Source: Azadirachta indica (Eukaryota > Streptophyta > Magnoliopsida > Sapindales > Meliaceae). From it: a stretch of 64,000 nucleotides of DNA. Shown here in pieces: positions 37,309 through 48,981 of this stretch. The stretch is taken from NCBI GenBank assembly GCA_022749755.1, contig CM040449.1, positions 16,650,363-16,714,362 on the forward strand. Reading direction: 5' to 3'. A model generated the notes under the pieces. The model saw only the letters and a program-made list of their open reading frames with translations, had not been told where the DNA came from and made no database searches. Position 1 is the stretch's first letter. Each line of letters opens with the position of its first letter. A program made the position numbers and the translations under genes.

Positions 37309-40250
37309 ATGGGGCTGCGAGGAATACGATACAAACTCGTCGTGCTGGTAGCGATGCTACTGGCAGTAGTCGACGTTACTACAACAGTTGAAGGAGCTAT
37401 AGCCAAGCCCGGCTGCCCCGAGCACTGTGGAGATGTCAAAATCTCATATCCTTTCGGTACGACGGTTGGTTGTTACCTAAACGAAGATTTCCGCATCACT
37501 TGCAACTACTCGACCAACCCTCCACAAGCATTTTTAAGAAAATCAAATATCCATGTTATCAACATAAGCATTAGCGACGGCGGCTTGCGCGTCAGGTCCT
37601 TTCCCGCAGGAGACTGCTACGACACAAACGGCAGGACATTGCACAATTATGACAGTTGGTTACATTTGTCCAAATTCTACATCAATAACACACAAAACAA
37701 ATTCACGGTCATTGGCTGCGATTCGTATGCTTACATTCGTGGTTGGTTAGGCGATGCAAGATACAGTGCCGGCTGCATGTCCTTGTGTGACGACTTGAAA
37801 TATGTGAGGAATGATTCTTGCATTGGCACTGGATGTTGCCAGATTGAGATTCCTAAAGGGCTTAAAAGAATCAATGTCACAGCATACAGCTTCAACGATC
37901 ACACGCGTGTATCAGACTTCAATCCATGCACATATGCGTTTGTTGTTGAACAAAGCAACTTCAGTTTCTCCTCCACTTATCTTTCTGATTTAAGCATGGG
38001 CTTTCCCGTGATGCTTGACTGGGCAATAAGTGGAACGTGTACTGACGAAAAAGCAAATACCTCGTCGAGAAACGTATGTGGCAAAAATGCATCCTGTTAT
38101 AAAACCAACGATGCCATAGATTCTGAGTCTGGGTATCGTTGTCGGTGTAAACAGGGTTACGATGGGAATCCATACCTCCCAGATGGTTGCCAAGGTATAT
38201 CCAACGTCAATTAAATAGCACAAATTTCAAACATCTCTAAGTGGTTACCTCTATTTTTATTTTAATTTTATTCTTTTATTTGCAGACATTGATGAATGCG
38301 CGAATAGTAATCTTCATAAATGTGATCCTTCTTCATCAGTATGTGTTAACCAAGAAGGTAATTATAGATGCGACTGCCGCCAGCGTTACCACAATGAAGG
38401 AAAGGATGGGCAATGTATTCCTGATCAAGTTACGGTTTTTGGTAATCGAGATCAATTTCCAGCGGTCAAGGTTGCTATTGGTAAGGCTATATATATATAT
38501 ATATATATATATATACTGTATTGTTTTTAAAATTTTGGTGTGATTGTTATCCCCGTTTTAAGGTTTGGAAGTTATTGTTTCATTATCTGTCTTGTGGAGA
38601 AAACAGAGAGAAAATAGGATGTCTTGATTATTACTATTTGTATTTTTATTGTTTTTGGCTTGAATCTCAAATTTGATTACTTCAGTTAGTTATCAACTAA
38701 TATAAGATCTACTTTCAAGTATTTATTTTTCCAATGGAAGCTTTTTATTAAATACTACTTTAAAAACTTTTAAACTATATTTGTCCGCAGCCGATTTTTT
38801 ATTTTTGATATTTTTTCAAGTAAAATAGAGCAATTGAAGTCATTCTACTTTAACAAAACTGCAACTGCTAATCAAGATTTGATCATAAATATATAGAGAA
38901 TAAATGTTAGGTCAGCTTTACAAATCAATTTCTGTTGTTAATTATATGTAGGTAGTACGCCTTATATTCTACTTTATTATTTCGGGGATATGAGATAATT
39001 ATATTACCTTTAATTTAATTTAAAATATTGTTGTTGAATTAGGTGTTGGAATATTCATTGTGGTTGTGGTCATCAATAGCTCTTGGCTCTGCTTGATGTT
39101 GAAGAAAAGAAAGCTCGTCAAAATTAGAGAAAAATTTTTTAAGCAAAACGGCGGTTTTCTTTTACAGCAACAGCTCTCTCAACGAAGGGGATCTTCTGAT
39201 ACAACAAAAATCTTTACTGTAGAAGAACTCAAGAAAGCGACTAACAACTATGCTGAGGATAGAATCATTGGTCGAGGTGGTTTTGGAACTGTATTTATTG
39301 GGTTTTTAACTGACAACAGTACAATAGCCATAAAAAAGTCAAAACTAGTTGACCAAAGTCAAGTTGAGCAATTCGTCAATGAGGTGGTCGTGCTTTCCCA
39401 AATCAATCATAGAAATGTTGTCAGATTATTAGGTTGTTGTTTAGAGACAGAAGTTCCTTTGCTAGTTTATGAATTTGTCAACAATGGCACACTCTTTGAA
39501 CACATTCATAACAAAGAGAAGTTGCCCAGACTTTCTTGGGAAATTCGGCTAAAGATAGCTGCAGAAACTGCAGAAGTGCTTTCTTATTTGCACTCTGCAG
39601 CTTCTACTCCAATTATCCATAGAGATGTCAAGTCTAACAATATTCTCTTGGACGATAATTACACTGCAAAAGTTTCTGACTTTGGAGCTTCCAAATTAGT
39701 CCCATTGGATAAGACTCAAGTGTGCACATTGGTACAAGGAACTTTAGGGTATTTAGACCCTGAATACTTCCATACTAGTCAATTAACTGAAAAGAGTGAT
39801 GTGTATAGTTTTGGAGTTGTTCTTCTTGAGTTGTTAACAGGAAAGAAAGCACTTCTGTTTAATAGGCCTGAGAGTGATAGAAGTTTGGTTAACTATTTTC
39901 TTTCTTCATTGAAAGAGAATTGTTTCTTCGAAATTCTTGAGAAGCATGTTGTAAATGATGACAATAAGGAGCAATTGAAGGAAGTGGGGAATCTAGCAGC
40001 GAGGTGCTTGAGGGTTAAGGGAGATGAAAGACCTACGATGAAGGAAGTAGCAATGGAATTGGAAGGATTGAGAAGGATGCAGAAGCACTGTTGGGATAAT
40101 TCGGAATTGAATGTAGAAGCTGAGACTGTGTACTTGCTTGCTGAGACAAATGATGCTTACAACTTTGGTCATGATAGTACAAGTGCAACTAGTGTTGCTG
40201 GGTATGACAGCCTCAAAAACCAAATAATGGTAGCAATTGATGATGGATGA
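37309..40250 (+). CDS. WAK gene F: intact wall-associated receptor-like kinase
   Basis: Exons 37309-38194, 38286-38480 and 39043-40250; GT..AG at each junction, phases agree, 2289 nt, 762 residues. Signal peptide about 1-29 ([20 protein letters not shown] start). GUB_WAK domain from [15 protein letters not shown] (36-50). EGF-like repeat about 255-293 ending PDGC. EGF_CA 296-339 ([13 protein letters not shown]). Transmembrane helix about 362-383, followed by KKRK. Kinase about 435-705 with GRGGFG, Lys about 458 (AIKK), HRDVKSNN (Asp about 555), DFG (Asp about 573) and YLDPEYF. Non-RD is excluded: the HRD arginine is present. Role known for the family: pectin-linked wall sensing in growth and defence; the ligand here is not visible. 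An in-frame ATG at 37279 would add ten residues, but MGLRG is the start shared by paralogs. Only lesion-free copy in the window. Confidence 0.95.
38488..38514. repeat. (TA)n microsatellite in intron 2 of gene F
   Basis: A pure TA run begins about 7 bases after the intron 2 donor. The corresponding introns of A and E lack it. Confidence 0.85.
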
Positions 40251-40363
40251 TTTTTCCATTTTTATGACGTTCAGACGCATGTTTTCTAATTAGATTGTAT
40301 TTTGTTGTTCGTATTATTGTGTCTTATCTCTTGCTAAAGATTTATTAATCCTGAAAGACTATT

Positions 40364-40369
40364 AATAAA
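40364..40369 (+). terminator. poly(A) signal of gene F
   Basis: AATAAA 114 bases after the stop, conserved in position with gene A. Confidence 0.55.
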
Positions 40370-41518
40370 GTGTTTAAAAGTTGTATTTTAATTTGCTTTG
40401 TTTTCCTTTTACCACATTTTTTTAAGGAAAAGATTTTTTAAAGGGACTTTTATTTTCTTTCATTGAGGATTTAAACTCTCTCATATTAACAAAAAAGTAC
40501 ACGTTAAAAAAGCCATTAGCAATATACCAGCTGAACTTCTAAAATTTAAAATTTCTTTTGGTCAAAGGTAGATGACCTTAATAGTTAGGCCCTAAAAGAA
40601 TTTCAAATACCCGTGTGCAAAATAATCAATTTAATTTTTTAAAATATATTTTGATTACGTTGACTTCAATAAATTTTAAATAATTACGTTTAGAACTTTA
40701 TAATATTAATCCTAATTTCACGGGTTATATAAAATTTTATTTTTTATTCACAACATTTAACCCTTTTAATTTGAAATTTAATTATTACATTGCTATATGA
40801 AACAAAATTAAAAGACAATTAGGATAGGTAAAATACGTCACCATGAATAAATTTTATGAAGAAAAAGAAATTTCTAAAATAAATTAAAGTAGCTTTAATC
40901 AAAAATGGTTTGTAAAAGCCAAAATTACTTACCACGAAATGATGGGAATTGTATAAAATAGTTTTATTTTTGAACACTAGTAACTTCTACCAAGTATATG
41001 TTTAGAAATTTATTTTAAAAAATAATAACTTATTTAAAACATTAAAGGTCAGCTTGGTATAATTTTTTAAATAAAATTTTTTATATTAAAGATTTTTCTT
41101 ACAGAGCTTTTATGAGTAGAACTTTTAATAGAAATTTATTAATCGTTTACTTGTCATAAATAATTTTTGAAAAATTTGAATAATTATTTTAATAGATAAT
41201 TTTTAATTTTTTATTTTAAAAAAATAACATAAAATTTTTAAAATAAAATAAAAATATTTTAAACATTTTTATTTTTTAAAAAATTTAGGAAAATTATACT
41301 ATAAAAAACTCAAATTTTCAATTTTTTCAATAGAAAGAAAACAACTTTTTAATTCTCAAAAATTTTTTTCTAATATTAACTTAACAAGATTAAAATATTT
41401 TAAAAATTTTATTATTAAAAAATTTTTTTTAACCAATAAAAAAATTAAATTACACAGACGCTAAGTTCAGTAAAATAATCTGGTCTCACTTGAGCTCGGT
41501 CAAAGCAGGTCAGACTAA
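40370..41518. repeat. downstream flank of gene F, paralogous to gene A flank
   Basis: Matches 2552-3250 with a local AT-rich insertion (about 41045-41455). No gene. Confidence 0.65.
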
Positions 41519-42240
41519 TGTCACGCACTGGAAAACTGAGGCGGAAATTTCAGCACATGCGGCACTTGAACAAATTTCAATTCACTGCTCAAGTAAGCCC
41601 TTGAACACCCAAGATCACTTTGTGTGTGTGTGTAGCGTGAGTGGAGAAGCAAAGTAGTAGCAAAGAAGAGAAATTGCAGTGAAAACAATAGGGAGAAAGG
41701 AAACACACGTTCTGCCTTTGTTTGGAAATGAAAATGGTTGGATTTTTACATTTCACTACACTTGCATTTATATACATGGAATGAATGGATGAGATTTGGC
41801 CCTCACTATACAAATGGATGGTGGAGATTACATTACACTTAAAAATCTCACCTACCACCACTAAATATAAAATGGGCCAATTGGATCAAATACAAAAATG
41901 GGGTGTATATACAAGCATGACCACATTGGGCCTAAAACAAACATAAACCATTTGGGACAAATCCAAACATAAGTAGCCTGCATGTGTGCTGATCCAAGCT
42001 ACCCAATATCCTCATGGTCTGCCCCAAATCAACCATCAAGCCTCCAACACTCTAAGTTCACCCTCACAAGCTTGCTGGCTCACGGCACACTGTTCATCCG
42101 AGGCACTGTTCATCCGCCAACCGTTTTGCTTGCACGCTCGTGTGTCGGAAGGTGTCGCTTACGTGCCCGTGTGCTAGAGGTTGCACGCTGAGGTGCCGCT
42201 ACGTCTTCGGTGATTCCACTTGCATTTCGGCGCCTGTGAC
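41519..42240. mobile_element. solo-LTR-like insertion, 0.72 kb
   Basis: Begins tgtcacgcactgg and ends gcgcctgtgac(a), so the ends form a short inverted repeat. It is flanked by actaa on both sides (41514-41518 and 42241-42245). The paralogous flank of gene A has one actaa and no insertion (3246-3250). GC-richer than its surroundings. It holds no domain, only chance frames; gttcatccg is repeated near 42096 and 42110. Read on the minus strand the end tgtcacaggcgcc looks like an LTR start. One end base is ambiguous because the A could belong to element or target. Confidence 0.7.
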
Positions 42241-42245
42241 ACTAA

Positions 42246-43260
42246 GCATACCTAGTAATAATGGAAATATCGGTCTGTCCCCGGTTTCCCATACAAGGAA
42301 TGTGTTCAGCCTGCAAGCACCGGTAACACTATAGCATAAAATTTTATACCCCTGTATTTTACTATAGTAACATATTGAGATATTCTTTATTTGATATTAA
42401 CATTTTAACCCTTGATATATGGGACTAAGATGCTAAACCTGTGCAAAATATGTATTCCACTTAAAATTTTAAAATTTTCATCCGGGTTCAGAATTTGGTT
42501 GTATCCTTTATTCAAATTTTTTAGTTAATAAATATTTATTTTGAGTTTTTAACTTTTAGATCAGTTGTTTCAAATTTCGTATGAAATATCTCAAACTTTA
42601 AAGTTTTTAATTTTATGTTAGAACTTTTAGTAATTTTTTATATAAATATTTCAAATGTTAAAAAGATTTAAACGTAAATATATATCAATTTTCTATAGCC
42701 CAGGATATTGAGCAATGATAATTCGTATAAGTGGGGTTTGAACTTTAAAATCACTAAAGTTATGTCCCACTCTTGCAATTTAACTATATATCATCATTAA
42801 ATATCATAGTCATTCCAGAGAGAAAAATTTTGTGAAGATTTGAGTTTTTTACTTAGGTCTTTTAAAAAAATGTGTTGTACTCTCAGAGTAGACTTTGAGG
42901 CAATGACTGATTAATTTTCTATCTACGTACATTGATTAAAACTTTCATTTAATTTTCGTAGTATTGCAATAATTGAGCACTTCACTATTTTTTTCTTTTT
43001 AGTGAAGTACTCTTCTTTTCTACATTGATGAAAGTGGAGTAAAACAAATAACTTTAGTGTATCATGAATAATTAATATCACCTTATATTTAATTTATCTC
43101 ATGTATCTTTCTATCTATCTATTGTTAACTAGTAACACATCAACAACTATTTACTTCTTAACTTTTTAATCCATAATGACTAGCCACTATTTTACTTATA
43201 TCTACCTTGAAGTTAGATTATATATGTAATGACTTCTGCGTAGAAAAATATAGTCAAAAT
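42246..43260. repeat. downstream flank of gene F, continued
   Basis: Parallels 3260-4380 of gene A. About 42500-42620 recurs near 46044-46170, fused there to a WAK exon 2 scrap. No gene. Confidence 0.6.
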
Positions 43261-44287
43261 CGACGCGCTTGATAGATCTTTGTGAGTGATTATATATGGC
43301 GTAATTTCATTTTCGCATTTAATGTTTCAAGAAATATCAGTTTAGTTAGCATACTTCACATTTTAGATAAAAAGATTTCTAACTTTATTGAAAATCATCA
43401 CTTTGGTACAAATTATTTCGATCAATATTAGATAGATTTCTTGACCAAACTTCTATCAGTTTTTAGGGTAAATTTTAATTTAATTAACATAATATTAATA
43501 ATCATTAATTCAACTTTAAAATTTATAAAGTTCATTATACTATCTACGCGTTAATTTTTATCTTTATTTTTAATAATTAAAAAAATAACATAATAGTTTT
43601 ATAAAATTAATTAATTAATTATATTATTTTTCTTTCTCATTGTTTTCTTCTATTTCTTTCATTTTTTCTTCTTCCCCTTCCCCATCTCTTTCTCTCCTCA
43701 TTTTTTTCTATTAAAAAGAAATTGCGATGAAATTAAAACAAATTAAAATTAATCATTTGATGTTCTCAATTTAAACAAAAAAAATTACACAATGAAATTA
43801 ATTTATTCAAACCAAATTGATTTCATAATCTTAGCAATTGAATCAATTAATTGACACTTAACAAAAAATAACTCAATTCCAAAAATCTTCTCTTTGTGAA
43901 CAAACTCTAATTGTAATTTCAATATCTCCTAGATACGAAAAGAAAATCTGAGAAGAGAAGATAATCAATATTGATAAAAAAAATCAAATCATTTTTTCTA
44001 ATCAATTTCAATTAAATTTAATGTTGGTTCAATTTTACTGATTGTATATTTAATTTTAAAAAAATTATTGACTAGAGTAGAAAATGTAACAAAAAAATTA
44101 TAGAAATCCAGCAATAAAATATTGTTAATCTTTTTTAGCATAATTTGTTGAAAAGATAAACTTCTTTAATATATCAAAAAAAAAAATGGGGGTGATATAA
44201 AGACAAAAATTAATACTATATTCTGCGTGGATTTTATTGTTTTTACATTTTATTGTCACAAGGAAAGGAATTACATTTATTGGATAA
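43261..44287. other. AT-rich intergenic, no gene seen
   Basis: Starts with a short piece like the WAK proximal module (cgacgcgcttgatagatctttgtgagtgattatatatgg at about 43261). The rest is AT-rich and pyrimidine-rich without coding signal. Confidence 0.45.
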
Positions 44288-44505
44288 GATTAGGAAGTAG
44301 CAATGGAATTGGAAGGATTGAGAAGGATGCAGAAGTGCTGTTGGGATAATTCGGAATTGAATGCAGAAGCACTGACTGTGCACTTTCTTGCTGAGACAAA
44401 TGATGCTTACAACTTTGGTCATCACAGTAGAAATGCAAATAATGTTGCTGTGTATGACAGCCTCAAAGACTAAATACTCGTAGCAATTGATGATGGCAGA
44501 TGCTT
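44288..44505 (+). pseudogene. WAK kinase C-terminal fragment
   Basis: Encodes [45 protein letters not shown] and VYDSLKD-stop, then VAIDDGR in frame after the stop. Very close to the end of gene F. It joins unrelated DNA at about 44287, so the rest of the gene was lost or never copied. The flank to about 45430 resembles other WAK 3' flanks. Confidence 0.85.
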
Positions 44506-44848
44506 TTTGTTTTTTTTGTGATGTTCAGGTGCATGTTTTCTAATTACGTTGTATTTTGTTGTTTGTATTATTTTGTCTTATCTCTTGCTAAGGATTTAAT
44601 AATCCTGAATGACTATTGATAAAGTGTTTGAAAGTTCTGTTTTAATTTGCTTTATTTTCCTTTTACCATATATATTTTTAAGGAAAAGATTTATTCAAGG
44701 GACTTTTATTTGCTATAACTGAATTTTGTTTATTAACAAATAGTAAACTTAGGAAAAAAAATCTCAAAGATTATCAGAAAAGTACACAATTAAGAAAACT
44801 ATTAGAATTTAAATAATATTTAACCTTTGTAATAAGGAGAATGCTTGA

Positions 44849-45113
44849 TTCTCCTTATTTTTGAGTCAGTATTCCATTATTTTATATATTTTCTTTAATG
44901 CCTCATCCCTCTCCTGAGTTCCTATTTTGCCTTTAGTAATTAAAATATTTTCGATTTTATTATTTTATAATTGAAACGTGAACTAATTAAATTGAAGGGT
45001 AAAAGTCAAAAAGAAAAAAAAGTTAAGGGAATGATAGGGTATTAAAAAAAATATAGGAGGTAATAAAATATTAACTCAAAAATTGAAAAAAAATAGACAC
45101 TTTCCCTTTATAG
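44849..45113. mobile_element. small MITE-like element
   Basis: The left end (aataaggagaatgcttgattctcc, tttttgagtcagtattcc) and the reverse complement of the right end (ataaagggaaagtgtc, tttttgagttaatatt) form an imperfect inverted repeat of about 50 bases. It sits inside a WAK 3' flank that is otherwise continuous in paralogs. No coding capacity; ends approximate. Confidence 0.5.
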
Positions 45114-45964
45114 TACAATCCTCACTCAACGCCTGCTTATATATAATTTTATATTTTATTCACAACATTTAACCCCTTTATTTTGAAACTAATTTAATTA
45201 TTACATTGTTAGATAAAACAAAATAAAAATAAATAATTTTTAATAAAAAAAAATTTTACAAAATAAATTTAAGCAAAAATTATTTTTTAAAACCAAAAAT
45301 ACATACTACAAAATGATAGGAATTTTGTAAAATTGTTCATTTTTTTGAGACACTCGTGACTTTGTACCAAGTAAGTACATGTTTAGAAATACATTTTGCA
45401 AAATAATAACTTATTTAAGAATTTGGCACACGTTATGTTTGAAAAACTTTTTTGAAAAATAATTATTAAATTATCTCACTCTGAAGATATGACTTTTTAT
45501 TATCTTTTGGTTCTTTGGAAATTTTGAATTGAAGATTACAATGGTTTTGATTGGGGGAAGAAAATGATGCAACTTTTCCAAATATAAATCTACAATCGAT
45601 TTGACCTGTTAGTTATGCCCAGGCTAAGACTACCTCGACTCTGAATAATTCCAAGCCCAGTCCCAAACTTCCAGAAATTCAATTCAGCTTGAGCCTTTTT
45701 TAACACCATTGAAAACTCATATTTTAACAAAACATTTTATTACAAAATTGCAAATAATTTATTTATTGTTATAGACAATTAATATAAATAAATAGAACAA
45801 AGTTATTAATAACACATCCAATTGTGAGTAGAACTCTGATTTAAAATTAGTCTTTATTTGATCAACAACTGTTTTTATTTAACAGTATCAATTATTAGTT
45901 TGTACCAGTGCTGAAAATTTAAAGCCACAATATCACAGTCCCAAGTATACATGCTAAATATATA
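45114..45964. other. intergenic, no gene seen
   Basis: Up to about 45430 WAK 3' flank (aaatgataggaattttgtaaaa). Beyond that, nothing recognised. Confidence 0.45.
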
Positions 45965-46045
45965 TACTTACGAAGGGCATCCTTAACTGCTAGAAATTAA
46001 TTGGCTACACAACCTTTTCCATCCTTTCGTTTGCCCCGTGGTATC
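45965..46045 (-). pseudogene. fragment of WAK exon 2 (EGF_CA)
   Basis: On the plus strand, cttacgaagggcatcc, gctacacaaccttttcc and gccccgtggtatc parallel the exon 2 end of gene B (14550-14630), including the splice donor (gtaag on the minus strand). At about 46044 it is fused to sequence from a WAK downstream flank (compare 42500-42620). Confidence 0.65.
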
Positions 46046-46578
46046 TTTTGTTCAAATGTTTCAGTGAATAAAAATATATATTTTGAGCTCTAACTTTTAT
46101 ATTAGTTGTTTCAAATTTTGTATTAAATATCTCAAACTTTAAAGTTTTAACTTTTAAGTAAGAACTCTTATAGTTTTCATTTTAAACATCAAAGTGTCTA
46201 AATTCGGTGATACACAAAATAATATAAAAATATATATGAAAATATAAACTTGTTGATCGATCCCCGTACGTATATTACCTATCTTTGAGAATGAGACGCC
46301 TAGCAATCCCTCTAATGGGTGGAATGTTTTCAACTTATATTACTTCTTTATAGGAATCGGAGACTTCCTCTTGGAGCTTTCTGTACACAAGTTCATGGAA
46401 CACTTTAGGGTACTTTTGGGCAGATGAATCCTAATGGGTGGGAATTGTCAGCATGTGGCTCTACACAAGTTATAGAACTCCCGCTGTAGCATTGAACCTT
46501 GCATGGACAAGGCCAACTATTATTGCATCATTAAAATATGTCCTCACTACTCCGACGTTGGTCTTTGGTTGTAGATGG

Positions 46579-47125
46579 CTTTTTTTTTTTTTATAAGCCC
46601 AAGCCAAAGCTCAGAGCAAGTTGTTAAATAATTAAAAGAGGGTAGCACATACAGGTTTACCCACAAAAGAAATGAACAAGCCAAGCTAAAACAAATCTGG
46701 AAATGAAGGCACAAAGCCATGCAAAAACTACGTATTTACGTACCGCGAACGAATAACCAAGCAACCCAAAGAAAAAACGGATGGCCCAGCAACTCCTTCA
46801 TAGTCAAGAGAACCTATAGCACGGAAACTCACATGCATCCGTGATAAAGCTTTGAACCGCAGCTAGAGGAGAGTCCCACCAACGGAGAGAGGGGCAACTA
46901 AGCCCCAGGTTCGCCATAGAGTCTGCAACACTATTATTTTCTCTGTATGTGTGGCTAAAACGAAAATTCAGTGTGCTAAGAAGATGTCTACAATTCAACC
47001 AACGATTTTGAAGAGTCCAAGGAGGAGCTAAAGAGGAATTCGCCAACTACTGAATGACAAGCATAGAATCAGCCTCGAGCCAGAGATCATACCAACCATT
47101 CTCCGTAGCCGATAATGGCTAGCTC
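46579..47125 (-). mobile_element. 5'-truncated LINE with RNase H-like domain
   Basis: Minus strand encodes an RNase H-like end of a plant L1-type LINE: LWLEADSMLVIQ, a stop, LANSSLAPPW, then FRFSHTYRENNSVADSMANLG and RWWDSP. The HxYREnNxVADxMANLG signature is typical of that domain. A poly-T run at about 46579-46592 marks the inverted poly(A) tail, and the 5' part is missing, as is common after incomplete reverse transcription. Not functional. Confidence 0.75.
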
Positions 47126-48746
47126 TACGTGATATGATTAATATTTCCATTCAATATTAATATAAGCAATTTTGAAAAATTTAAGAACTCTTGATCCTTT
47201 ACCATATAAGAAAGAAGAAGAAATAGGAAAAGTGGACAAAAAAATGGAATAAAAGGAGAAACAGCCTAAGTTAGTAAATGAATACTTTGAATTTACATTT
47301 TAGAGACATTATAAAATTGTATATGTAATTTGAGTTTTTTTCTCTGAATTTAATCGAGCTTTAGTGATGAAACAAGAGTTTAAATTTAAGACATATATAT
47401 ATATATATATATTATATATGCACCCCGTAAAGTTTGGTTAGAAATATATATTTTTATTATTTTGGTTTATAAGAAACTAACACTGATCTCATTAATTAAA
47501 ATATTTTGTAAGTTTATGTAGTTTATTTATTTTTTGGTTATAAAGAATCTTGGTACTACTCGATGCATTGAGAAATTTATTTTATTAAGCCAATTGGCCC
47601 CGTCAAGTGCAGTCATGAAAGAAAGAGTCTTCCAAGCTCCAAATCAAGTCTAATTGTCAACGACGAAAAATGCTTGATTGTATTTGAAAGACTTAAGTTA
47701 AAAGTTCATGCTTAACTATATTTCTGTACGAGGTAATTTATGTTTTTTTGGAACTGAAACTGTTTCTTCCTCGAAGGACTTTTGAGGTTTCAATGGACGA
47801 TGTAGTTTGTCGATGGTACTGCAGTAGTACTTATGAATAGGTTCATTGCACTAACTTGTACACAGATTCTGTCTTAAATAAATTACTTTGGCACTAGTTA
47901 AATTGTTTGTCTAATTATATTAGTTTTACGAATAACTTAAGTGTACTAATTTTCGTTATAATTTGCTGCGGGAATGTCGATTTACACCTTTACTTATTAG
48001 TTATGGATGTCTCCTTAATCTCTATAAGTTCATATCCCTACCGCTGCATTAGTTCGAATGGGCTATGACATACATTCTTCTAATTGGTTTGGTTATATTT
48101 TCTCTAAAAAAGTTTGGTATATTTTTACTTTTACCTCTTCTAATTGGTTCATATTGTCAATTGCTACCAGTACTCATTGATTTATATATTTTGTGTATTT
48201 GGGGATTAATGCTTCAATTAATACAAGCACTTGCTCATTTTTTATTTTTCAAGTCCTCTTATCCACTGTCGAGTAAAGGGAATTAATTTCACTTTTTTCG
48301 TTTCAATCGAATCCTTTATTTTGCGACTGATTTGGGGTTTATTGTTTTATAAGAGAGGAATAATTTGTTCGGTTTTTTGAATCATGATCGAAAGAATTAA
48401 AAAAAAAGGTGAGAGGTTTCATTATTTATATATTCATTTTCGTTTTGTTATGTGAATTTGTTTGTTTGTGTAACTATTTATTTACATATTGTTTACATTT
48501 TAGATGATATTTGTCTCAATTAGTGTGGTTGGTTTGCGTTAGTTTCTCTGTTTAAGGCTTCGAAAATTGAAACTTTGATTGTTTTCAATTTTGAAACTTG
48601 AGGGAAAATGAAATGTTGGGGTTTTTGCTGTGAACCCATCATGAGTGTTAATATTAATTGTCCAAAACTGTAATTTTTTAAAAATATTAATTAGCTTTTT
48701 ATGCATTAGTTGTCTTTTCTGTTTCAAATATTTTGTATATATTTTC
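47126..48746. other. intergenic, no gene seen
   Basis: (TA)n at about 47393-47414. A 73-codon frame at 48065-48286 is strongly hydrophobic but low in complexity and has no recognisable family. Nothing else supported. Confidence 0.4.
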
Positions 48747-48981
48747 CACAAATCAATCATAAGAATATTTTCAAATTATTAGGTTGTTATTTAGAGACGG
48801 AAGTTCCTTTACTAGTTTACGAATTTGTTAGCAATGGTACACTCTTTGAACACATTCATAACAAAGAGAAGTTTCCCACCATTTCTTGGGGAATTCGGCT
48901 AAGGAATAGCAGAAACTGCAGAAGTGCTTTCTTATCTACACTCTGCAGCTTCCACTTCAATTATCCATAGAGATATCAAGT
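48747..48981 (+). pseudogene. internal WAK kinase fragment
   Basis: Encodes [47 protein letters not shown], then after a small indel [15 protein letters not shown] and IIHRDIK. This is the middle of exon 3, from the alpha-C/beta-4 region to the catalytic loop; both ends join unrelated DNA (about 48746 and 48982). Confidence 0.85.

Noticed and set aside
41982..42334. Overlapping frames of 60-70 codons in a GC-richer stretch
   Set aside because: They lie inside, or run out of, the 722-bp insertion with target duplication; several frames are open at once and none shows a domain.
48065..48286. 73-codon hydrophobic open frame that looks like a small membrane protein
   Set aside because: Low complexity, no recognisable family, AT-rich context and no splice or promoter support; chance frames in such DNA are often hydrophobic.
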